In this document: piece after piece, positions 51,273-63,764 of the stretch | How positions within the stretch are numbered: position 1 is the first letter of the stretch | Layout of the letters: every line of letters starts with the position of its first letter | NCBI GenBank assembly: GCA_942159475.1 | Contig: OW804096.1 | Location: 103,886,194-103,950,193 of the forward strand | Reading direction: 5' to 3' | DNA from: Sthenelais limicola | Lineage: Eukaryota > Annelida > Polychaeta > Phyllodocida > Sigalionidae | DNA length: 64,000 nt | Made by a program: the position numbers and the translations under genes | The notes under the pieces: generated by a model | What the model was told of the DNA's origin: nothing | What the model saw: the letters and a program-made list of their open reading frames with translations, nothing else | Databases searched by the model: none

Positions 51273-52304
51273 CAAAAAATTCAATTTTTGATGGATCCCT
51301 TTGATATTTGGAATTTGGATGCTACCCATGGTCCTTTCCATTTGAAAAATTTCTGTGTGACCTTGGTCAAGGTCAAGGTCACCAAATGGAAGGTCAAACA
51401 CCAAAAATACACCTAAATTTGGATAGTGAGGTATTTCCGTTGCCTACCATTCTGTCAAATATCCTAAATGTTGAGACATTATATACTAAATTAGGCCCCT
51501 TCTTAATTAATTAACACTTCCCTCTTATTAGGAGGGTAGCCTCTGTGTTTTTCTGTTTTAAGTTGTATTTCGATTGAATGGGCGCAGCCTCCTTTTAGTA
51601 TCACTATAGGAAAGGTATACTTATACAGGAGCCTCTGTCGCACCCCTGGCTAAGTCTAAATTGGAGGGGATGGGTCTGTTTTGACTGTGTTGGCTGGTGC
51701 TGTTAAGTAGAGGAGTGTATTGGCTTGGCCTGTTTGCTGTGAGTGACAGGGAGGGAGGATGGATGGAGGACAGGGAGGGAGGTGTACAGACTGGCTGTGA
51801 TTGACAGGGGGTTGGCTACTAGGCAGGGGGTTGGCTACTAGGATGGTGCTTGAGGATAAGTGAACAACCCTGAAAGCTTGTGAATAGTTACTAGGCAGGG
51901 GGTTGGCTACTAGGCATTCCTACTAGGCCAGGCCTACAAGTGTGATCTGACAAGCTACATCCTGTAAGATCTTTATCTTTGGATCTGTAGACTGTCATCT
52001 GTACATCTGTGTAAACTGATTTCAGTGAGAGGAAATATCTGAGGAGATCATCAGATAAGTTATGTAACTGAAGTGTAACATCACTGTGAAATGCCTCCTG
52101 CTGATTGTGGCCCAGAGTGGAGGAGGCCAGGTTTGGAAGTGGGTGATGGTTGCCTATGCAATCAAATGAAAAAAAGAAATACAAAAAAAGAACTATATAC
52201 TAAAAATTAGAAGCAAAAGAAAATAGCAGTTAGGCAAATCAGCTGGGCTACCCTCCTAGTATCGAAAGATACTATAGCAATTGGGCAGTAGTATGTTGTC
52301 TTGT
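51273..52304 (+). mobile_element. Family A repeat element, copy 3
   Basis: Nearly identical to copy 2 over 51273-51660 and 51900-52160. TAGGAGGGTAGCC lies at 51529-51541. The right end has GGGCTACCCTCCTA, the AGTATC-GAAA-GATACT hairpin and GTATGTTGTCTTG. The 68-codon frame at 51308-51514 encodes the same peptide as the one at 23347 but has no domain. Confidence 0.65.
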
Positions 52305-52321
52305 TTACCTTCCCTTTCTTA

Positions 52322-53530
52322 ACTCTTTAGTATGGCCAGGGGTGAAGTGTGGGGCTTGGCCCCAAAGGTCAACCCTGGCATGCGTCTCCTTGTAAGGCAG
52401 TTGGCCATCATATTTCATCCTATCCCTGATCCCTTCAGTAGAGTTGGCCCGCACCATCCTCTAGTAGGAATGGTCCGACTTAGGTTTGTTAGTAGAGAGG
52501 GCCAGATTGCCATCTGACTAGATTCCTTTGTGGCCACTTGCATAATAATTAGCCCCGTATATAAACCTGCCCCTTTTTCCCCTCCCCAGTTAGTACAGTC
52601 TAAGTCTAGGATTAAGTCAGTTGTTAGTTCGGAGTTCCTTCTTGCAAGTCAGTATTATTGCCAGTCAAGACAGTGAGTTTTACAGGAAGAGGTGTTCTCA
52701 CCCGAACATGGAGTATTACTGTAGGATTATCAGTCAGCACTAGAGTTGGGGATTTTACCCCGCCCTGGGACTTAGTAAGGTTTGCGATGAAGCAACATAG
52801 GAGCTCTTTGTGTGTCCAGGATCGGGACAGTCATTGCAACTAGGCTGAGGATGCCTATGTATAAAGTGTGTTATATCTCGAGTAGCTGGATTGTTGCTAC
52901 TGGGAGCATGTTGTGACCACTGTTGTGATTGGAATGTAACTACCTGGATTATACTGCCTCTTTTCTATCTCGCTTGTTGCGTCGCCGCCCGCTACCATAG
53001 ATTAGGATTAAGCATCGAGAGTAGTAAAGTCCGGAGTTAATACCAGGAAAACCAACCGATCATCATATCTCTCGCTCTTCTCCCCCTTCTCCCCTCCCAC
53101 TGCCCCCCTCCTCCTCTCCACCTCTGAAATCCATATATCACCACCATGGTCAGTAACGACCTGACCCCCTTTGAAGAAGCCCTGACATCGCCCCCAGTAG
53201 ATCCGTTTGCCACTTATCTCCCACCCCCTCCTCCAGTAGATAATGACCATAACAATAACAGACCCCGGCGCTCAGACCCCTATCACCTTAGGACCATGCG
53301 CACAGACTCCCCCACCCACTCACCCTCCCACACTACCCCATCCCACCACCTACCTCCTCATACCATAGATAGTAGCGACCGATTAGCCCTTCCATGGTTG
53401 GAACGAGCAGCAGCCAGTATGAGGCTAGGGCACGAGGCTGGCACGTGACCGCCCGCTCTTGACCTTGACCTTGGCCCTCTAAGGGTGGATACTGGACTGC
53501 AGGATAGAGCAAGTAATGGTAGACTGACCG
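52322..53530 (+). mobile_element. Possible 5' fragment of an LTR retrotransposon
   Basis: A TATATAAA box at 52558-52565 is followed by TCAGTT-type initiator text and a GC-mixed leader. A short ATG frame at 53146-53448 (100 codons) is proline-, histidine- and serine-rich, like the start of some Gag proteins. No second LTR, zinc knuckle or pol is present. The identification rests only on layout. Confidence 0.25.
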
Positions 53531-53644
53531 TCGACTCGACCATGGCTTACAGTATGTATGTATGTGTACATGTACTTATTTATGTATATGTAGCCCATTG
53601 CAATTCTATATGACGTTAGTCATAGCCGTGCATCTTGTTTTAAA

Positions 53645-53890
53645 TAATGGAACAAAGTTTTGCCTGATTGCTCCTCTAAAAAATATATTTCAAAGGATGG
53701 TGGATCCATATTAGATGATGAAGCTATTGGGAATTTGGATGGGATACTGTTGTATCTTGAAACATACAGTGCACCGAAATAAAGAATTGGAGGATACAAC
53801 AGTGTCAGTTGTCCACATGAACGATTCAGAATACTCAAAGGTGATATTTATCCCTTATAATAGATATAAACGTAGAATAAAACTTTCATA
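53645..53890 (+). pseudogene. Degenerate coding fragment of unknown origin
   Basis: A frame without ATG reads SKDGGSILDDEAIGNLDGI and ETYSAPK. After a one-base shift near 53779 it continues with ELEDTTVSVVHMNDSEYSKV and FIPYNRYKRR before a stop. The amino-acid composition is protein-like. It begins exactly at the family B right border. It is probably a transposon protein remnant, but the family is not recognised. Confidence 0.4.
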
Positions 53891-53984
53891 GAGGAGCATC
53901 AATTTGATACAACCCCTCAACGTTCCTATATTTTTACAAAATTTCCTATAAAGTTCTACATTGTTGGGAAATTCTTCCTGTAAA

Positions 53985-54410
53985 AATGCCCATATTTTGT
54001 CAACAACACCCAACAGCTATTATAGGCCATCAGCTGAGCCTCAAAATATGGCTAGAAAATGGTTTTCCTTCCGGCATTTGCAAGGAAATTATATGATGAT
54101 CGGTTGGTTTTCCTTGTATTTGAAACTGCTGTCAAAAAGTAGTGTTCCACTACTTTTTGACAGCAGTTTCAAATTGCTAATATGAAGCCAGGCTATCGGT
54201 TCCAACGGTATTCCACTGTCAGAAGCACTCCCCAATTTCTCAAAAACTGCAAGGAATTGCATTTTTTTTGTAAGAAATTGCATGGAGAACTTTTTAGAAA
54301 TTATGATATAGGGTATTAGCAATTGGAATATGCTGACAAAAAGTAGTGCCCCCAATGCCGGAACGAAAATCACTATTTTGGGACTCAGCTGATGGCCTAT
54401 TGCATGAGGC
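53985..54410. repeat. Foldback-family repeat with a perfect 27-bp hairpin
   Basis: Both orientations of the repeat GACAAAAAGTAGTG / CAGCTGATGGCCT are present (53985-54060 and 54300-54400). At the centre 54118-54144 and 54148-54174 are exact complements around a 3-nt loop. Confidence 0.85.
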
Positions 54411-57400
54411 CTGTAATATGTGTAATTTCTTAATTCTAGAGATTACCATTGGAGAGGGACTGCGTGTATGTGTAAGGTTGTAAGTGTAAAGTCTCAAAGC
54501 TTTTCCCATATAGTACAATCCTTAGTTTTAAGGGGGCACAACTGTTGATAAGCATCCAGCAATGCGTTTCCCTACAACCAGGTGGCGTCATGGAGTGTTG
54601 TAGATCCATGAAAGCTCATTTGCAAATGGAACATGCCTAATTATATATCTAGATCAAAACAATTCGTACAAAATCGAAATGAAAAGCAATTATTATCGAC
54701 TCTGTAAACAGGTTTAGATAGCATCTACCTCCCTGATATTACATTCTTATTTCGTTGTCCTTTACTTTGTAGTGCACTAACTGACAATCTCTGTTTATAG
54801 AGGAGATGTATCACTTCAGTCAGGAACGGTGTGTGTTGCAAAAGTTCCTTCGCACTGCGGTTATTATATCATATTAGCACTTCTTTCATAAGGAAAATTA
54901 TCGTTAGCTGTTGGTGACTAATGACTTCCTTGCTGGTTTTCCTTTGTTATTTGGAATACGTAATTGTTACAAAGATTTTGAAATGTCACCCAAAGTTTAC
55001 CGTCATTTGTAATTACATCCAAAAAGTAGAGCAATGCCGAAGGAATGATAAGCGAAAACACGTTGTGACTGGAACGAATGGCATTGAACCGCTTAGAATT
55101 CCGAGTTTGTTTTGCAACTTCCTTTAAACTGAGATGGGGTTCAAAGAATCCGAATCGTGATATGCTATCCATGCAAACATATACCTGCCAATATTGTTAC
55201 ACCTGATTTATAACTCATTAGAATTATCATACACAATCGTTCCTGAAGGCACATTTTTACAATCTGACATTGTAATGGTTAATTATGCCTTCGGGTAAGA
55301 TGATACAAAAAGTTGTTTCCAACAAATAGGTAGCCTTCTAGCCCAGTGCCTTTCCTATATCCGAAATTCTAGCCCATTTCCCCTTATATATCGGGGCTAC
55401 CATGCTACCATTTCAATGTTATAGCATAGATAATACAATACAAAATGGCCAGCTTATATGACAATAAACATAATAATACATATTGGACGTATTTTAAATA
55501 TTCATTTCTTCAACTATCTACAGCCAATATTTAACTGTAACAGCATTGATTTCTGCAAAGAACGGTGAAAATTGGCGCTAAATGATGATTGATTTGGGTA
55601 TCCCTTTTGCAAGTGACTGACTGGTTTGATAGGGGAGTTTTGGTTAGACACGGCAGCGTGAACTTATTTTGAGTATGCTCTACTAGATGGGAAATCGATA
55701 TGAATAATACATGATGTCTAACGTTTTACTTTGACACGCTTGACACTAGTTTTTGTCAGTACCACCAAAGACAATGATGGTACTAATTTAAATACTAGAC
55801 TCGTTGCTGTCTCCGATCAAGTGAATGGTAGACCTTCTCAAGTAAGGGATCGATGTGATGTTTTAGGCTGGTTTTTTAGATTGATGTTATCATCAATCTA
55901 AATGGATTGGGGTGAGATCTGTCAATCATTGATAGCATCTTGGCTCCTCCCATCCTGGATATCAGTGTGAAGAATCTGTTGATTCTGATATCAGCAGATG
56001 GGATCAGAATCATGCTGGTAATGGCTGGGAGGGGGAGGGGATGGCGTTTAGGTGTGAATTAAAGGGTAGACCATGTGTGAATTAAAGTGGCAAGTTGCGA
56101 AATAAGATGCCTCATATGCAAAGGTGTTAAAGGGACCAACAGAATCACATGGAATGACCAGTCATATATGGGATAGGGATTTCATGTTTTCTGTCTCCAC
56201 TTCCTCTCCCTCCTACTATCCCTCCCTCTCGAACTTTACATTTAACTGACATCAATCTCCGTTTCCCTTGGAAACGCAATCTTCTACATGAACCGGAAAT
56301 AAATAAATAAATGTAAACTGATCACTGTTAACTATTTCTTGTTTTTTAAAATAACTTTTTATTTCATACCTGTGAAGTTGAAATGAACCTAGATCCTAAG
56401 GAGTCCATTGTTTGCTCTATATTATGTATCACCTGGACCCATTATTAACCTAACATTAGCGCAGTATATCTTTAACCGTGGCCTGCCCTGTATTGTCTGA
56501 AGACTAATCCATTTCATCAACCGCTTTCACCTTGGAAGAGTCTAATTTTGCTAAACATATTTTGCCACCAAGTTTAGAGTGATGTCATCCTTTACGATTC
56601 ACGACCATCGTTTCTTCTGTTGTTAGGGCGTGATATTTGTGGAACATTATATCCCGAGGGAGAGAAAAAGAGGTACATATATCTGACAAAAAATAAACAT
56701 GCTCTAAACGAATCATAAAGGATTACTATACACGAACCCAATGCATATTTCTCACATTCTGATATTTGTGGAACATTATATCCCGAGGGAGAGAAAAAGA
56801 GGTACATATATCTGACAAAAAATAAACATGCTCTAAACGAATCATAAAGGATTACTATACACGAACCCAATGCATATTTCTCACATTCTATCCATAGCGT
56901 TTGATTTTACAATAACCTGTTCAATAATACACGCAGGGTGGGCTGCCGTGCTGTTATATCATGTAGGGAGAGATTTGTCAATGAATTGTTGAGAAGTTGT
57001 TAGATAGGAAGTCTAGCACTGACTGGTGCTTGTCTACATGGCCATACCGGTGTCTGGTTTTGGTGGCAGCACCGTTCCCAGTATAACCACTGCTGCGGCG
57101 TTTGTAACAGCGGCTATTGAGCCTAGGTGGCCCTGTCTGGGTTACAAGGCTATTTACTTTGAATCACTCGTCTGGCTTACTTTTTGGCTGATGCTTATTG
57201 TGTCCCCAAGGTTTGCAAACTTTGTTGTTGGTGATCATGATTTGTTCGGTCGTCGCTGTCAAATAAAAGTTTCAATTCCCATGTGATGTCTTATGATAAT
57301 AACCTGGATACGGTCATATAATAACGACTTGGGAGGTTCGACACAATGCAGATGATGCATTGCATCAAAGATATAATATCATTATGATTTAATATATTAC

Positions 57401-60400
57401 AACTTTGATCCATGTCAAAAGGCTACTTTTCGCGAGTTAAGTAGGATGTTTCCAGTTTGAGTATTGTCTAGTACAGAGATAATTTCCTTTATGACGCCAG
57501 TAATTCTGCAAAGTTTGAAACTGTTACATAACGTTCTGCAAATGTAGTTATTTTGAGTTTCCTAAGATTTAATGCGTATCGGTATAGGCTGTGTTAGGAA
57601 TGAGATGAATGGGAAAAACTCACTAGGTAATTAATGAATTAGGCGTTGTAGATTTATATCTATGAGACAGGTGTTAAATGGCAAACATTCACATGACGCC
57701 CACTCATCTTGCATAGCGACAATAAAGGTCACATAAGAAGTGAGGCGATAAAAAGATAATTTGGCCTAATAAATTGCAACTGAAGAAGCTGCTGGGAATC
57801 GGTCTTCAACTGTTAAACAGATTTTTGGCAATTTCTGTGTGATCCCATATATATGTACTTGATCCTACGTTACTGACAAGACTGCCTCCAGCGACAAACC
57901 CTAATGGTTATCTTGGGAAGGATAACTGCCCTCGTATTCATAGTTGAAAGAAAAACCACAGTGGGGGAAATAAAGAGATTGCTTTTTAAAATTAATACTC
58001 TAGTTGCCTTATGTCATTCCTTTGTTTTTTGCCTCGTAAAGCAAGTCGTTATATTATCAATACCTGTGATTACCTTGCGTCGTATATCATCAAAATGTAT
58101 AGAATTAAATGAGATTTGCGGTCACAGATTAATTTAATGCCATAAAAATATGGCCTTGCATATTTCCGAGCCACGATTCAAACAAAACAACCCGTTTTGA
58201 CTCCCCCTATTATATCATCTAACAATGCTTCTTCTTCTTTATTTCTTTTTTTTAATCATTTTTATTCAGGTTCAGATTTGTAATGAGTTCAGTAAGAGTC
58301 AAGTGGAAAATGGTTACATTTATAGGTAGAGTGTTACATTCTTGAATAGCTCTTTCATTCAGACAATTGTTTGTTAAGGTGAGGGCTCATCATTTTGTAT
58401 CTAAAGTTCTCCGAAATATTCTCTCTATCCATTTTAATGAGCTCGTCTAGATCCTACATAATTAAAACAGTCCAGGCTAAATAGGAAGACATTGCATTAA
58501 ATTAATTCTACATCAGGTTTCAATTAAAGTTGTTCGTTGGGTTTTGAAATGAAGTTGTTTCCATGAGTCCATTAAATCATCAAACTCAACTGTCAGTGAA
58601 CCTTTACGAACATGAGAACATGAATCTAGTTCTTTGACTAAGAACAGTTTGGGCAAAGATCCTTTGTAAGTAGTGAGAGCTCTTGAGTATGAAACATTGG
58701 ACTCCTGAATAAACACTTTGTTTCCTAGTGAAATGGAGCCCAGTGCTTGAACATAAATTCATCCAGTTGGTTACTGACTATTGCTTCTCCAAGTTAGTCT
58801 CTGACGTTTGATTTCCTTTTTTGTTTCTCATCGTATGAACTTCACTTCAGACATTCATTTACTATGAACATTGAAGGTCATTGCCCTTCGCCCATAAACC
58901 CTTTTAGCACATATATGCACAAAAGACCCATGGTTTTGTGCTTGGAATGTTCACGTTGCTATTGCCTCCCACGTAACCCCTTACTTTTAATTCGATATCA
59001 ATTATATTGCTGGCTTCTGATGGGATGATAAACGTGTATTGTAATGTAGAGAGCTTGGGGAGTTGGCTAGCAATGGGCCTGGTACTCATGTCGCGAACCT
59101 CTGTGCGGACCAGACAAACGGATCTTTGCTTAGCATGTCTGACCGCTGCACTAGACATAACACTCCAAGGCCAACTAATCCTTTAGTCTTTTATCGAACA
59201 CCCGCCACCAGCATGATGCATTATGACCAATTCATCTCCCGTCCCAGACTGCGAGAAATCGCTCCGTGTCTCTTGCTCCTGCGCTTTAACTGTCTTGATT
59301 CCTGTGAACCGGTAGATACTGATCCAAAAGGTCCCACTTTATAATTCGCGTAGTCCCTGTATGATTACCAAGTCTAACTAGGGCCACGGTCTGGCCTCTA
59401 ATCTGTCGAAGAACTTCCCAGAGGCAACTCACTCTGATATTGCTGTCGGTTCCCCGAGGGAATAATCGCTTGAGAGTAGGACAGTGCCCTCTCTGGATTG
59501 ATCTGCATTTATGAACGTGGAAATGCCGTGACTGCTTATAAACTACAAAGCTTTGTATCACAAATCATTTTACATTTGATCTCTCTGCTGCTTTCATTTC
59601 AAAGCAGGATCGATGGCTCTAAAAACGTCTTAGTTTCCGCTTTACCCTATACATGTTTTCAGACGGTATCGGTCCACCATAGAGTCAATCAATTGCATGT
59701 ATTATTTGCAATCTAGGAGTTAGTATATATGCGGTTGTTTCTTCTGTAATTTACTGTAAAGAAAGCTAATTTGAAATATTCAACGTTAGCAACTAGTTAC
59801 TTGCGCATCTGCATTCCCCTGCCTCTAATGGACATACTGTATGCAATCTTTATGTAATCTTGAAGGAACTTTTGACACAGCCCGCGAGAGAAACAACTTT
59901 TTGTCCTGAATACATTTTAGAGCCAAAAGGTCAGGGGATAATTATTTATTATGGGTGCCCGTGTCCACATTTTCTGAGAGAGTCTGGTTGACCGTTACCC
60001 CCGCATTTGAGCTCTTTACCAAAGAAATAAAGTTAGAACTACCATCAACATCATTACAGTGTAAATGAGTTAATTTGTGTAAATGAGTTAATATATCCTA
60101 TTCCTTATATATTTGTATTCGTTTCCTTTTTCTCAAAGCCAAGCCAGACTATATTTAGATACACACTGTCTGTTAGTGTGTAATCTTCTACTGTCAAATG
60201 ACATCTAATTAAGATATTAAGTCAAGAAGTTCTGCTGACAATGTGCTGATCTAATGAGAGTCAGCCATTCGTCGTATGCACCCTTTCAGCCTTCAAGCGC
60301 CCGCCCGCTAATGACGCTAGCATATTTTCACTCATCTGAAGATGATGGTAATTAATAGACTAATTCTATTATTTCCTTATATCCGACAGTCGGTCTAGCC

Positions 60401-61659
60401 TGATTGATGTAAATTATATTCATTTGTTTTGTTAGTGTCTGTATTCACATTTTGTTGCAAGCGACAAATAGAGCTTTTTAACTGGGGGGAAAATTAACAA
60501 TACTCTTGGGAGGTGGAAGCTAGCACACTGTTCATGAATCCGTATTCTGATAGCCGCTCTGTTGTTCCATCCATGTAACACGGGATCTGCTTCTAGTATT
60601 TGATCTGGGAGTAGATAACTGACCAAAGACAATTCATTCAATCAATCTTCTCCGTCCTATAGAAAGAGGCGATGTTTTTCGATCTTTCACCGCACGAACT
60701 TGTTATTTTGACGCTTTCGACACCACGAAATGTTTACTAACTAAATGAGAATTTGACTTTTGTTTGTAATCTATTGCACTCATTCGAATAGACTAAACAC
60801 AGGAGCAAATCAAACAAACAGTACTAACATGGCCCCATGGCCCCTATACAAATGACGAAATCGAGTCGGGGGAGTGACGAAAAAATAAGATGCATAAAAG
60901 CTCTCAAATGTATTTCTCAGCTGTTTCAGTACAAATAACCACTCCTTGGGCAAATAGCCCGTTAGAAAAAACCAGTCATAGATTACAGAAGCTGTACTCA
61001 ATCTTGGCTACTTTTCAACATTTCTTGTATCAATTTCTATTCATTCATCCTTCCTTGATTCTAGCTGCATGGAACATTTAAATTAAGTCGTTTATTTTAA
61101 ATGATAATTGCTCTTTACTTTTTACGCTCTTTGATCTGACCATTCGTATTTGTATTTGTAAGGAAAAGAAGCCGACTGAGCCCATGAGAAAATGAAATGG
61201 TGAGAGAGAAAGAGGAGTCGTAATATAAGATATGTGATGCCCATCGCTTCACTATTGTTCCCATAATTTGGCTGATCTTTGTGTGATCCATGCCATATGT
61301 ATTGGGCCGGGTGCATGGTACAATTCATACAGCAAATGGGAAAAACTTTCTAAGCACGATGAAGTACATAGCATGACCATGACCCTAGGTCTGTCCCTGT
61401 ATGCCTACAATCGTATGCCTAGTATATATTCACTGACGTCACAGCGCTGACCGCGGTTCGCTATGTTCTGTGTCACCCTTTGTCAGCTGGACATATGTGC
61501 TCCAAGACTCAAAAAAATGTTCGGCCGTTTTCACCTCTAAAAGTTTTAGCGAATGTATTATCAAGTATGCTGATAGGTTAAATAGTCATTTGTTAGTGTC
61601 ATGATTAGAAAATAAGTATAATATTAATCGCAAAATACCATATAATTAAAGACCTTTGA
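54411..61659. other. About 7 kb without recognisable genes
   Basis: Apart from the 129-bp tandem duplication at 56632-56889 I see no repeats or domains. Short frames (such as 57026-57286 +, 58904-59158 minus, 59063-59344 +) overlap on both strands and lack coding character. Later exons of the gene at 8555 could lie here unnoticed. Confidence 0.4.
56632..56889. repeat. Exact 129-bp tandem duplication
   Basis: 56632-56760 and 56761-56889 read identically, starting GATATTTGTGGAACATT. The period is 43 codons, so the minus frame 56592-56870 shows a repeated peptide, but it has no recognised domain. Confidence 0.95.
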
Positions 61660-62190
61660 CCTTGACCGTTATGAGGTATTTTACTAATAACTCTGAATAC
61701 AATGCACTGACATCTTAGCTCAACTAAAAATGATTTTAGGGCAAATTATTCCCTATCGATTGTTATCAGTCACTCGATTCTAAATTTAGTAGATCTTTTT
61801 TTTTTAAATTATTTATTCATTTGTTTACATTTTTTTTCAGACCATAGATAATTAAAATTCCCAAAAAGTTAGAAAGTGAAAATTGGCAGATTCAGAATCA
61901 GGAGATTTGGAATTAATCAAAAATCATTGGTATGACCTAAGATTCAACGTTCACCAAATAAATGATGTTCTATTAAAATGACCATTAAGATGAAGCCTGG
62001 CGGTCGGCTCCATAGGCTTTGCACTGTCAGAAACAAATGCCTAATTACTCAAAAACTGGCAGGAATTACATGGAGAACTTTTGGTATATTATAATATAGG
62101 GTATTAGCAATTGAAATAAGTTGACAAAAAGTAGTGCCCACAATCCGGAACGAAAATCACTCTTTTGGGGTCCAGCTGATGGCCTACATC
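61660..62190 (+). mobile_element. Single-arm copy of the foldback family
   Basis: Matches the right half of 47815-48795 in the same order (ATGCACTGACATCTTAG, GGCTCCATAGGCTTTGCACT, GGAGAACTTTTGG) and continues to GACAAAAAGTAGTGCCCACA and CAGCTGATGGCCT. No coding. Confidence 0.75.
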
Positions 62191-62204
62191 TTCAATGTTC
62201 CATA

Positions 62205-62515
62205 TCTTAGGGAATAATGAAGATAGAAGAATAAGACTGACATTAATGGCCCTAGCTTTATGGAATATATATAATGAATTACCAATCTTCATTTCCTCTC
62301 ATGTTACCTCTGTCTCCATGCAGACGGAGGTAACAACTAGTATTGTTGCATCAGTGGATGGTGTTACCTCCGTCTTGCACTTTCATCGTTCAATATCTCA
62401 GGAAATAATGAAGATAGAAGAATAATATGGACATTAATGGGAAGGACATGGCCATAGCTTTGTGGAAAATATATAATAAATTACCAATTTTCATTTCATG
62501 CTGCGAACAATGAAA
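62205..62515. repeat. Two diverged direct repeats of about 90 bp with GGAGGTAAC words
   Basis: GAATAATGAAGATAGAAGAATAA and TACCAATCTTCATTTC-like text occur from 62211 and from 62401. Between them is a hairpin GTTACCTC...GAGGTAAC (62304-62335). The word GACGGAGGTAAC recurs to 62730. Confidence 0.7.
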
Positions 62516-62869
62516 GAACATCAAGTCAGACCACCGGGAAGTGGAAAAAAAATAATATGATACTTCCAGGGCCCATATTGTTGGGAAAAATACATGAAAA
62601 TAAATATTGTGTACATAGCACCTCAAATGCTATTTGAGACGGAGGTAACCCTATGGCCCATTCTAAGACAGTATATTGAATATATCCTTGCATTTCAAAG
62701 GTCATAATGAAATGGAGGTAACCCTATGATTTCAATATGATGTTAGTGAATTTTTACTCATTTTTCTGTGACACATCACATGAACATACATCTTGGATAT
62801 GAAAACAAAAGAATGAAAAGAGAATGATATTTTAAAGTGTTGCAGGTATTACTGATTTTGGCCTCACTT

Positions 62870-63350
62870 GAGCTGCCTGCACTCGTGCTGTGTTGCCTGC
62901 ATTTCTGCTGTGCTGCACTTGCGATATGTTGCACTTGTGCTATTCTGCATTTGTGCTGTGCTGCACTTGTGTTTCACTTGTGCTATGCTGCACTTGTGCT
63001 GTCCTGTGCTTATGCTACGCTGCACTTGAGCTACGCTGCACTTTTGTTTCACTTGTGCTGTGCTGCACTTGGGCAGTTCTGCACTTGTAGCATGCTGCAC
63101 TTGTAGTATGCTGCACTTGTGCTGCGCTGCACTTGTGTTTCACTTGTGCTGTGCTGCACTTGAGCAGTTCCTGCACTTGGGCAGTTCTGAACTTGTGCTA
63201 CACTGCACTTGTGTTTCACTTGGGCTGCACTTGTGCTGTTTTGCACTTGTTCTATGCTGCACTACTGTAGTTCTGTACTTGTACTGTGATACACTTGTGC
63301 TATGCTGCACTTGTGCAGTTCTTCACTTGTGCTATGCTGCACTTGTGCAG
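62870..63350. repeat. Minisatellite of TGTGCTRTGCTGCACT units
   Basis: About thirty degenerate 15-17-bp units occur. Cysteine- and leucine-rich frames on both strands are a by-product of the repeat. Confidence 0.9.
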
Positions 63351-63705
63351 GGGAGGGGAGAGAGAAGGAGGGAGAGGTGAGCAGAATTGAAGAGGGGGAG
63401 GGGAGGGAGTATTTGAGAGGACGCAGAGAGGAGGGAAGAGGGTGTGGGGAGAGAGAGGGTGAGAGAAAGGAAGTGGAGGGGAAGCAAGACAAAGAGGAGA
63501 GGGAGAGGGTAGGTGAGAGAATAGGGAAGGGGAAGGAGAGAAAGGGAGAGGGTGAAAGAGGAAAAGGGAGGGGAAAGAAAAGGGGAAGGAAGGCGGGGTA
63601 GAGAGGAGGGGAAAGGAGGGAGAGGAAGAGAGGGTGAGAGAGAAGAGTGGGGACAGGGAGGGAGAGAGGAGAAGGGGAGAGAGTGAGAGTAAGAGGTGCA
63701 TAGAG
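63351..63705. repeat. Polypurine tract
   Basis: GGGAGAG-type sequence with almost no pyrimidines for about 350 bp directly follows the minisatellite. Frames on the other strand (Ser/Pro/Leu-rich) are artefacts. Confidence 0.9.
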
Positions 63706-63764
63706 GTGGTTAGCACAACTAGGGTGGGAGCAACAGACCAAAAAGGAATGTGTGAGACACTTTC

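Larger units (their letters stand above)
50038..53638. mobile_element. Family B DNA element, copy 2, with other repeats inside
   Basis: The ends match copy 1 (25716-30707): AATTGCAATGGGC at 50038-50050, its complement at 53593-53605, and the shared outer text to CATCTTGT. Inside are a GGTGGTGTGG-type repeat (about 50200-50350), an ATGT/ATAC microsatellite (50790-51020), family A copy 3 (51273-52304) and an LTR-like fragment. No transposase was seen. Confidence 0.5.

Noticed and set aside
62837..63380. Cysteine- and leucine-rich ORFs on both strands
   Set aside because: They are translations of a minisatellite. Several frames are open at once, as expected from the repeat.
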